Source: Loripinus fragilis (lineage: Eukaryota; Mollusca; Bivalvia; Lucinida; Lucinidae). Taken from it: a DNA stretch of 64,000 bases. Made by a program: the position numbers and the translations under genes. The stretch lies in the NCBI GenBank assembly GCA_964019695.1, contig OZ026515.1, forward strand, positions 145,689,152 through 145,753,151, in the 5' to 3' direction. The notes under the pieces were generated by a model. The model was not told the DNA's origin. It saw only the letters and a list, made by a program, of their open reading frames with translations, and made no database searches. This document shows positions 54,960 through 64,000 of this stretch, in pieces (the stretch's first letter is position 1; each line of letters begins with the position of its first letter).

Positions 54960-55155
54960 AAGCTTAATTCGCCGTCCAGGCTATCAACAAATTACAGAAA
55001 TACCGCGTTTTGACGTATTGAAACAGGTACACGTGTTGCTGACGTAACACGCAGTTTTGGATGCAGTGAACAAACAATTTATCGTCTGCAAACACGTTTT
55101 CAACAGCCTGGCAGTAAAAATTACAAGCCTCCGTTGGGAGGACCACGGATAACGA
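54960..55155 (+). pseudogene. Tc1-like transposase N-terminal fragment
   Basis: From about 55022 one frame reads GTRVADVTRSFGCSEQTIYR followed by LQTRFQQPGSKNYKPPLGG and PRITT. This is the helix-turn-helix plus the PRSGRPR-like linker of Tc1-family transposases. Upstream the homologous sequence is broken by a stop. No catalytic domain or terminal repeats were identified, and the family differs from the copies at 19944 and 23171. The strand is plus. It is a relic. Confidence 0.65.
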
Positions 55156-55837
55156 CGCCATTTAAAGTAAGGGACATAGTGACGTCAACATGACGTAATC
55201 GCTTCATGGCCGCTTGGAAACTTCTTAAATTCCTTAGTCATGCAACAGATACGAGAATTTCCGTCTGTACTACCAGAAATCGTCTGAGGGGCGCTAGACT
55301 GATTTTTGAGTTATGAAATTTGAATTTTTATATAGACCACTTTGTGCATTTTTGATGAAGTAAACGGGTATATTTTCAGAATGTTTTGTTGAAAATGTTC
55401 ACATATGTAAGACATTACATGATTTTATTTTGAGTTAGGTTTTTGTCAACATTAAGACTGTCTTGCAAAATAATTGCACACAGTGTCTGTACTGACTAAA
55501 CTTTTTCTTCTGAGTATATGTCCTGTTGTACAAGAGTTTTCAAACGAACATTATATCAAATATCAACCAAACCCACATACATAGCTTGGTTCACAAAGGT
55601 GTTTATTATATAATCTATAAATAAACATCTTCTGATTGGCCCAGATGCATATCCAATCGATTCAATAAAACTACATATTGCATGGTTTGTCGGACGTGAC
55701 GTTGCAAAGCACACGACACGAGGTAATATTGACTGGCTTACGGGAAGTGACGTCAGAACGTCAAGTAATTTCGCATGATCCATCCGTAACGTCAACGCTT
55801 TAATGGTCTAAAATTGCAGGAAATGCATAACATACAT

Positions 55838-56006
55838 TTATTATATAATAAAACAATTGTTGACTTATGTTTCGGTAGACATGGAGTGTTATTGAACAGT
55901 AAACTTAATCATATTGACCTCCGCTCCGCGTCGGTCAATATGACGTTTACTGTTCAATAACACTCCATGTCTACCTCAACATAATTCAATAATTGTATAA
56001 TATAAG
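55838..56006. repeat. 169-bp palindrome (hairpin MITE)
   Basis: Arms of about 80 bp (TAGACATGGAGTGTTATTGA, ACAGTAAAC, CATATTGACC and their complements) meet at CCGCTCCGCG. Long perfect blocks indicate a recent or conserved hairpin. Confidence 0.9.
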
Positions 56007-56164
56007 TTCTGCTGTATGCATTTATGAAGAAAAAACAGTTTTTAACAATTGATTTAAATTATGTATCATGTAAATCTTTAATAACATGAATATATTATCA
56101 TTATTGTTAAAGTAACATACCGTGTATCGAAGTTTTAAAAATGGGGTCTTCACATTTAAACAAT

Positions 56165-56630
56165 GAGTGAGTATGACCAGGAAATGCCACAATCACAGAT
56201 CACAGACCAGGCAAAGGAAGAAGCACAGAACATGCAACGGGAGTAACAATAAACACTGAATCAACAACAGCAGCCATTATATTGCCTGAGCTGGTAAAGG
56301 GGCATTTTTGAAAATTCTAAAATTTGGCAATGGGCTCACATTTCTTGACATTTATAAATGTACAACACAAACCTTTGAAAAGCAAGCTAATATGACTGTA
56401 AATGCCTAGGTCACAGAACAACTCATAGCACTAGGTGGAAGAGGCACAGAACACAGACAGCAGAACGGCAGCAATAACAGAGTTAAAGCAAAGCAATCAG
56501 CTCATTTTTCCTCAGCAAAATGATTGCAAAACTAGAAAGGACCCAAGAATTACATGACAAAACAATGACCCAACTCAAAACACCCACACTCATCCTAAAT
56601 TCTGATGTTGTTAAAACAACAAAACTTGTT
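56165..56630 (-). repeat. Retroelement family A copies, inverted
   Basis: TGAGTATGACCAGGAAATGC, CACAATCACAGATCACAGAC and, further on, GCAAAGCAATCAGCTCATTT and GCAAAACTAGAAAGGACC follow the inverted order of 60800-61020. Confidence 0.65.
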
Positions 56631-57039
56631 ATGCCCCCAATCAAAGGGCGGATGGGCAAATTGTTTTTGGTGTGGATCCAGTCGGCGTCCATGTCAACTC
56701 TGCTTCGTTTCAGTGCATTATCTTCTGAACCAGAGAATGGATTTTGACCAAACTTGCATAGACACATTTTTTGGAGGGCTTAAAGAGTTGATTAGATTTT
56801 GGTGACCACATCTGAACTTTGAAATGTCAAAAAAAAGGTTTTTAAGCATGTTATCTCTTGAAGCTAATAATGGATTTTAACCGAAATTAATGTATTGTTT
56901 TTCTGTGACACAATTAAGAGTTGACTATAATTGGTGACCTTGACCTAATTGTAGGTGTAAAAATCAGCCATTTCGGCACATGATCTTTTGAACCAGTGGG
57001 TGAATTTTGACCAAACTTCTAAGTTATTAAAACAAGGTT

Positions 57040-57880
57040 ATCTCGATACCATAAAGCTGTTTCTAAATTTTATTAAAGACACTCAGAGTTGATTTTTTAA
57101 ATAAATATTTGTTTAAAAACTCTTCTGCAACAAGACATAACAGAACCTGTAGTTTATAATGTTTTAGTTTTTAAATTGTTGGAAAACCTAGATTTAGTGA
57201 TGAATTTAAAAATATAATTAAACATTATAATAAAGTGGGATACAACATCGATATCATGCAACAGCTGCATGCCTGATTGTAAACCCAATCACGGTTTATA
57301 GCTATGGTTTACTCTTTAATTGCACAGAGGTGGGTCAGGCCTCAGACTCAATGACAGCCCTAACATAAAGCTGTCCTTGACTGGGCCAACCATTGCTCCA
57401 CTTGAGGTTTCCTTTAGCTCTGACTATCTGTGAGTCATGAGCCCTTTTCTTTGTTTCATCATAGTGTGTTAATTAGATTAGATCGTTTCTCTGTGGTGAT
57501 GCATTGCATAAGTTAGGAAGCCTCCATGCGAGCTACACATTTTTTTTGTGTATTAGCAACGACAGAATCAAGGGCGAAGATTTGGCACCAGTAAAATGCA
57601 TTTAAGCCCCGGTAGCTTAGGCTGCTGACCGTTATAAGGCAGTGGTTCTGTTGTTGTTGATTTATTGTTTTACGTACCTCCCATTTTTTGGGGGGATGGT
57701 TCTCTGTAGGTCTTTGTTTTGGTATGCATTACTTTATGTCCTTTCTAGTTTTGCAATCATCTTGACAAAGAAGAGAGAGCTGGTTGCTTTGCTTTTATTG
57801 GCTCTTGGATGTCAGCGCGCCAGGGGTTGGTCTGCGGTTTGTGATTGTGGTATTTCCTGATCATACTTACTTACTTTTTG
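57040..57880 (+). mobile_element. Retroelement family A copy with decayed coding end
   Basis: AAAACTCTTCTGCAACAAGA starts a decayed coding region that ends in a GIVNPITV..YGLLFNCTEV-like peptide with stops. A 3' unit follows: CTGACCGTTATAAGGCAGTG, GTTTGTGATTGTGGTATTTC and CATACTTACTTACT. It matches 60170-61025 throughout. Confidence 0.7.
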
Positions 57881-58139
57881 CATAGATATATTGCTAGGAG
57901 GAGGTTAAGAGTTGATTAGATTTTGGTGACCTTGACCTTATTTTCAAGTTCAAACATACACTTTGAAACGTCAAATTTCAACCCAAACAGGGTTTCTGCA
58001 CATTATCTCTTGAACCAAACAATGGATTCTGGTCAAACTTTAAATATTGTTTTATTGTGGCACAATGAAGAGTTGATTAGATTATTGACCTAATTTTCAA
58101 GGTCATCATCCTATAAAGACTGTTAAAAGCCTTTTTGGC

Positions 58140-58510
58140 ATATTATACATCAATAAGTTAGGGATCTTTCATGCGAACCAAACATCTATTTGTTTTAATC
58201 CACATCAGAAATAAGGGTAAGGTTGGTACCCTATAACTATTTTAAGCCCTCCAGTGGAAATATTTTTACTGACCGTTCCAAGGCAGTTTTTCTTTTGTGG
58301 ATCCTTTTTGTTCTTTACCTTTTGTGTTTGTCATGCTTCCTTGTCTGGTCACTGCAGCCTTGTGGTCACCTGCTGGGAAAGGTCTGACCTCTTGGCTCTC
58401 TTGTATGTGATGTTTTCTTGTCTTTTTGTCACTTTTCCATATGGTGTCCTGGGTCAGGTGTGGTACTTGATTGTATCGATTCCTGATCTTTGCCTTCTCA
58501 CTTACTTTAT
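58140..58510 (+). repeat. Retroelement family B copy
   Basis: TAAGTTAGGGATCTTTCATG, GCCCTCCAGTGGAAATATTT, ACCGTTCCAAGGCAGTTTTT and TCTCACTTACTTTAT in family B order. Confidence 0.75.
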
Positions 58511-59410
58511 TTATATTATCTTCTGTACTGGGGCCGGATTTTGACCAAACTTGCATAGATAATTGTTGGGAGGATGGAAAGAGTTGATTTGTTTTGTGAC
58601 CCTGACAATATTTTCAAGGTCACAACAGCATTTTGAAATGATAAATTTTGGCCGAAATAGGGTTTCCACATGTTATCCCTTGAATCGAACAATGTATTCT
58701 AGCAAAATTTATGTATTGTATCATTGTAGCAAACTGAAAATTAATAAGATTTTGGTGACCTTGATCTAATTTTCAAGGTCGCCATTCTTAAAAAAACCCT
58801 TAAGATAAGCTCTATCTTATGACCCAGTGGGTGGATTTTCACCAAACTTGCATAGATACTTTGTTTGGAGAGGAAAAAGAGTTAGATTTTTCAATGTCAC
58901 CTCAGGACTTTGTAATTTCAACTTTGTAATTTCAAATTTTAACCAAAATTGTGTTTCTACATTCTATCTCTTGAAATAACTGATGGATTTCAGCCATTCT
59001 GTATATGTTGTATCATTGTGATGAAATAGTGAGCTGATTAGAATTTGGGTAATCATGCTTGCCGACTCAATTTATGGTTGAGGGACATAGTTTTCCTTTG
59101 AAAACACTGCTTTAATTTAGCTTGAATGGACGTTTCCTAACTTATGTAATGCATCATCACAGGGGGAAAATTCAGAAATGTTGAAACAAAGAAAGGGGTT
59201 CTTATCTAATAGACAGTCAGCGCTAAAGTCCCCTCCCAAAACTACAACAAAAACACCCCAAAACAAACAACAAGTATCAGGCAGCCTATTGCCTGACAAC
59301 ATTGACCTGAGACTGATTAATTTCCGCCAAAATATTCGTGATCTTTGTTTGTTTTGTGATGTTCTCATGCTTTTACCAAGAATATAAAGATGTTGTCCAT
59401 TCATTAATGC

Positions 59411-59475
59411 ATATGGTCTGATGGTCTAGTGATTAGTTCATTTGTATCGAGATAGCACATTCTTGAATTGAATCT
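59411..59475 (+). other. tRNA-like relic
   Basis: GATGGTCTAGTGATTAG resembles the A-box region of tRNA-Glu, and TTCTTGAATTGAATCTT sits where a B box would lie. The stem pairs are poor, so this is at most a tRNA pseudogene or SINE head. The stretch 59061-59410 shows nothing clear. Confidence 0.3.
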
Positions 59476-59490
59476 TAGAAAAAATCTATT

Positions 59491-62237
59491 TTAGCTCAAT
59501 TGAGCCAAAGCCTCCCGATGAGCTTATAGGATGGGACTCGAGCCGGCGTCCGTGTGTGCTTGCGTTAGTGCGTCCATCCATTCACAATTCCAAAAATTAG
59601 GATCTCTGAAACCAGCGGGCTAATTAAAAACAAATTTCATCTGAAGCATCATTGGGGTTGGTGATTGACTGCATTTGTCTTTGGGCTAGATTGGATTAGA
59701 ACTCTGTTTACCATGGCGACAGATTGCTCCCATAGGGCTCTTGTTGGTGATGTTTATTGCGTTTATTGTATTTTTGTTACTTTTCCATGTGGTATCCTGG
59801 GTCAGGTGTGGTACTTGATTGTATCGTTTCCTGATCTTTGCCATCTTTCTTACTTTTATAATGGGGAAAACCTTGTGAACCCTCTAGCTTCTTTACTTTT
59901 GATTGGATCTTCTACATATTTGCAGGTAACAAGGACAACCATTAAATCTCGTATGGGTTCGAAATTCAGCAAGATCCGACCAGGGTCTGTGGAGTTAGCT
60001 GCCCTTGAGCATTTGGAGAAATCCCCATATACTTATAATGGGAGAAATGTTGTGAACACTCTGGTGCTTTCATTTTTTAATGGATCTTCTTCATTCTTGC
60101 AGGTAACAAGACCAACCATAAAAGCTTGGATGAAGCAAGAGTCCGTCACTGACTTAAAAGCATTTTCTAAATTCTACCACAGACACTCATAGTTAATTGT
60201 TAAATACAACATTGGGTTAAAAACTCTTCTGCAACAAGGCATATCAGAACCTATATATTATGGTGATTTAGTTTATAAATTCAAACATATTGTTGGAAAA
60301 CCTAATTTTAGTGATCAATTCAAAAAGATTATCAAACGTTATACAAAGGTTGGATATAACTTGGATGTCATGCGATAGTCTGCATGCCTGGTTTTAAACC
60401 CAATCACGGTTTATAGCTGTGGTTTCCTCTTTAATCGCACGACAGTGGGTCAGGCCTCAGACTCTATGACGGCTCCGACGTATACCTTTAATCGGTGGGT
60501 TGGTGCCTGATGCTTATCTGTAGCTGGACCCACCGTGGCACAACTTGAGGTTGTCTTTAGCTCTGACTAACTGTGAGGCGTGAGCCCTTTTCTTTAGTTC
60601 ATCATAGAATGTTAATTTGATTAGTTTTCTCCATGATAATACATTGTAATAGTTGGAAGGCTTCCATGCGAGCTGAACATTTCTTGTACATCAACAACAG
60701 CAGAATCTCAAGCGAAGATTTGGTACCAGTAAAATGCATTTAAGTCCCCCCCTGTGGCTTAGGCTGTTGTCTGCTCTAAGGCGGCGGTTCTATTGTTGTT
60801 GACTTGTTGTTTATTGTTATGTAATTGTTTTATGTTTTGTTGTACGTTACTTTATGTCCCTTCTAGTATTGCAATCATCTTGATGGGGAAGAGAGAGCTG
60901 GTTGCTTTGCTTAATTTGTCTTTCTGGTGTCTCGTGATTGTTGTGTGGCCCTTCCTCGCGGTGCCATGGGTTTGTCTGCAGTTTGTGATTGTGGTATTTC
61001 CTGATCATACTCACTTACTATTCTTTAGGAGTTAGCTGCCCTGGAGTGTCTGAAAAATCAATGAATAATGTTGTGACCAATTTTTGATTGGGTCATTTTT
61101 GTTCTTGCCGGTAACAAGGACAGCCATGAAGTCTTAGATGGGTTCGAAATTCGGCTCGATCAGACCTTCGACTGTGGAGTTAGCTGCCCTTTAGCATCTG
61201 AAAAATCCACATTCACTTATAATGGGAGAAATGTTTTGACCAGTTTAGTGCTTTCAATTTTTAATAAATCAATTTCGTTCTTGCAGATAAGGACAACTAT
61301 AAAAGCGGAGATGAGTTTGAATTTTGTCAACACCCCATCACTTTTTATGGAGTTAGCTGCCATTGAGCATCTTAAAAATTGATAGATAATGTTGTGACCA
61401 CTCTAGCGCTTTCATTTTTGGTTGGATCTTCTTCATTCTTGCAGGTAAGAAGAACAACTATAAAAGCATGGATGAGTTTGAATTTCAAGTAGAACCAAGC
61501 TCAGACTATGGAGTTTACTGCTCTTGAGCATCATAAAAACTCTGCATAGACTTGATTGGGAAGAGATGTCTGGTTGCTTTGCTTAGTTCGTCTTCCTGGT
61601 GTCTCGTGATTGTTGTGTGGCTCTTCCTCGCGGTGCCATGGGTTTGTCTGCAGCTTGTGATTGTGGTTTTTCCTGATCATACTCACTATTTACAATGGGA
61701 GATCTGTTTTGACCACTCTAGCACTTTTATTAATGAATGGATCTTCCTCATTCTTGCAGGTAACAAGGACACTTATAAAAATTTAAATGAGTTTGATTAT
61801 CCGCCACTGTCCCACACTTGACCACCAGCTACAGAGTTAGCTGCCCTTGAGTGTCTAAACTATAACTGTATAATGTTGTGACCACTCTAGCACCTTCATG
61901 TTTTTATTTGATTGTTTTTATCCTGTAGGTTACCAGGAAAGATATAACCGTATGGATGAGTTTGAATTACGGTTCAGATCCAATCACTGACTACGGAGTT
62001 AGTTGCCCTTGAGCATCTGAAAAATATACTTTCACCAGGTTTCCTCTGCAATTTTTAATTCAGATAATTTTATACATGCACATAACAAGAACTGACATAA
62101 ATATCTTATGTTTTTAAATTTGTTCCTGATCACTGTTTCAAGTTGAGAGTTACCTGCTTTTGAGATTCATAAATTATGGTATCTCCAAACATTATGCTGG
62201 CTACCAGGTGAGCGATTGTTGCCCATTGGGCTACTTG
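59491..62237 (+). mobile_element. Helitron-like family D element with exon-like tandem units
   Basis: The 5' end is TTAGCTCAATTGAGCC and the 3' end is CCAGGTGAGCGATTGTTGCC followed by CATTGGGCTACTTG. Inside are about six or seven units of roughly 180 bp, each with AATGTTGTGACCACTCTAGC, a pyrimidine-rich CTTCATTCTTGCAG junction, GTAACAAGGACAACTATAAA and AGTTAGCTGCCCTTGAGCAT. Family B (59750-59862) and family A (60170-61025, 61548-61690) copies interrupt it. Confidence 0.65.
60170..61025 (+). mobile_element. Retroelement family A copy with coding tail
   Basis: One frame reads KTLLQQGISEPIYYGDLVYK, then FKHIVGKPNFSDQFKKIIKR. After one stop it continues SACLVLNPITVYSCGFLFNR and ends SDSMTAPT (about 60215-60480). 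The 3' unit follows, with GTTTGTGATTGTGGTATTTC and CATACTCACTTACT at the end. It is the best-preserved coding end of this family in the window, with no reverse transcriptase motif in view. Confidence 0.7.
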
Positions 62238-64000
62238 TTTATAAAACTGAAATGTATACATATTTTGTTTTTAAATAAGATTGTTCTTTAACATGAATTT
62301 TATGTCAACTTGTGTATAACATTAGATCTTTGCATTTGTTTACAGTCACTTACGTACATGTATTCATTTTTCCCCAGGTTCTCTCATGGGCTTTTATTAC
62401 CTAGGTGAAACGTGTGTATTTGATGCATTAAATTATGCCATATTCACATCTAAAATATCCATTTATGCAAAAAATCAAGAAAAAAATGAACAAGTGAACA
62501 AATGAATTAACAAGAAAAACGGCGTTGTTGAAAGGTTCTCATGAGTAATAATAGATAAAGGATAATAATGAAGTTTTTTTCGCAATGAGATATACATTAA
62601 AGCGGCTTTGAAATGAGTCATTAAATGCCTGACGTTTTGCTAATACATAAACTATTCAATCAGACGGTGATGGGGAAGCAAGCTATTGTGAAAGCTTATA
62701 CTTGTTTTCAAATCACAGCGTCACCGAGACCCTTCGATTATGAATACATAAATATTAGACTTCTTCCTTAACATAACAGCTAAGTAGTTATGTTGTAGAT
62801 TTCTTCTGTTTGTGGGTCCTGTCAACAAGGCAGATATATGTGTCTTTATCATTAAACATACAGTTTTATATATCTCGCAATCGGTTGTGTGTCAGACACA
62901 AAAAAACAGCTTTGAAAACAATCCCCTTGATTCATACATATCGACAGGAGGCTTATGTTTAAACATGGAATTGCATGGAGCCATAGACTAACGGTATTAG
63001 AAGTTGTGTGTGGCGTATTATTTTAGTTATTTATTATCTTTTTATCAGTGAAATTCATAGTCCTTTCTCTAAGAAGCCAGACGATGACCTCTATGTGACT
63101 GGGAATTGATCTCAGAGAAACTAAAATACACTACTCTAAACATAGCACGCCATTCCATGATCCATTACACTCCATGCTTTACAAATTGCATACTAGCATT
63201 ATAAAAAGACACCCACTTCTTATAAAAGAAAAATCAGCAGTAGGTCGCATTTGTAAGTTTAGACTTCCCATGGGGGAAAATTTCTTTAAAAATGATCTTT
63301 TTTCAAAACCAATACTTGGTTGTCTTCTTTTTTTTATGAAAACCAATACTTGTCCGCTGGAAAAGAAAACTTCTCAAGTCAAAAAAATAATATCCCATGC
63401 ATTTTCCTCCTTTAGATGGAAAGAAATCCAACCCCAGTCATGAATTTGCGGGTTATAGGCAAAATCTACTAGATCTAGTATGATGATGACTGCTTCCGCG
63501 TTTAACACAATTTGCTTCGATGACATCGAAACAAACCTCAGGTCAAACCAATCGAATGACCTTTTTTCCCGTTTTGCCTTTAATCTTTCTTAGGTTATTT
63601 TCTCTGCTTATTCATAGTTCTGCTTGTATGCCTGTTGTCTGTTCTGTTTGTTTGTTTAACATTTTCTTGCTCCTATTTTCTAATAATATGAAAAGTTTGT
63701 TTCTGTTTAATCGTGGCACGAAACAATTTAACCACACACATTGCTAAATATAGAATGAATAACGTCACAATGATTTACTATATACTTAGTTAAGACTTTC
63801 GTTTCTATAGTTATGATTTTATCAATAAGTCGCTGATAACACATAATTGTAAATATTTTCTTGGTAGAAATATCAATTACAATTCAAAGCTATTCTAAGT
63901 TAGACCATTAGACCAGCTGAAGAGTGAAAATAGGCACAGCCCATGGGATATACAGGTGTTGAACATCCGACATTTACACCGAAAAGACACCCCATTTTAG
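62238..64000. other. No gene or clear element seen
   Basis: Unique-looking AT-rich sequence. ATAAAGGATAATAATGAAGT then TTTTTTCGCAATGAGATATA (62556-62592) resembles the hairpin MITE near 12290. ACACCGAAAAGACACCCCAT at the window end resembles ACACTGAAAAGACACCCAAT near 33788. Open frames up to 89 codons show no coding signs. Confidence 0.5.

Larger units (their letters stand above)
56640..59060 (+). repeat. ~300-bp tandem array, interrupted
   Basis: Units repeat GGATTTTGACCAAACTTGCA, TAGATACATTGTTTGGAGG, AGAGTTGATTAGATTTTGGT, GACCTTGACCTAATTTTCAA and GGTTTCTGCACATTATCTCT with variants. Retroelement copies interrupt it at 57040-57880 and 58140-58510. Confidence 0.75.

Overview
The window looks like a piece of a metazoan nuclear genome, most likely a bivalve or related mollusc. 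It is AT-rich, has no long intact cellular open reading frames, shows GT-AG split exons, and is packed with nested transposons, MITEs, retroelement fragments and minisatellites. The mollusc assignment is inferred from repeat style, not from a database search.

Region 1 (about 0.7-33.3 kb, + strand) holds one probable host gene in short exons separated by repeat-filled introns: 696-819, 1330-1504, 4450-4640, 13861-14011, 18131-18211, 25325-25447, and less surely 32811-32871 and 33207-33264. From the second exon on, each junction is phase-compatible. The protein has an unrecognised N-terminal part, two C2H2 zinc fingers (the first split by an intron) and an Arg-rich tail. Its introns carry a TA-flanked long-TIR element, an element with CCGGT-rich ends, hairpin MITEs, two Tc1-type deletion derivatives, Helitron-like elements, pieces of two related retroelement families, and two 36-bp minisatellite arrays that appear to be copies of the gene's own splice acceptor.

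Region 2 (33.3-42.8 kb) has no convincing gene apart from a candidate secreted-protein exon on the minus strand. It holds G-tract MITEs, a TTAA-type MITE nested in another MITE, and a 3.75-kb TIR element filled with a degenerate 33-bp minisatellite.

Region 3 (42.8-46.35 kb) is a foldback-type DNA transposon. Its terminal inverted repeats are runs of 10-bp CCGACAAGAR-like units, and on the minus strand it carries a PHD-finger plus OTU-type cysteine protease protein. No transposase is visible, and the C-terminal part of the protein is frameshifted. This is the most striking system in the window.

Region 4 (46.4-64 kb) is repeats: a cluster of GC-rich dispersed units, several palindromes, a 5'-truncated decayed LINE (51.1-54.2 kb), a Tc1-type fragment, a roughly 300-bp tandem array interrupted by retroelements, and a Helitron-like element (59.5-62.2 kb) whose internal tandem units resemble the acceptor and start of zinc-finger exon 18131-18211. 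The last 1.8 kb shows nothing recognisable.
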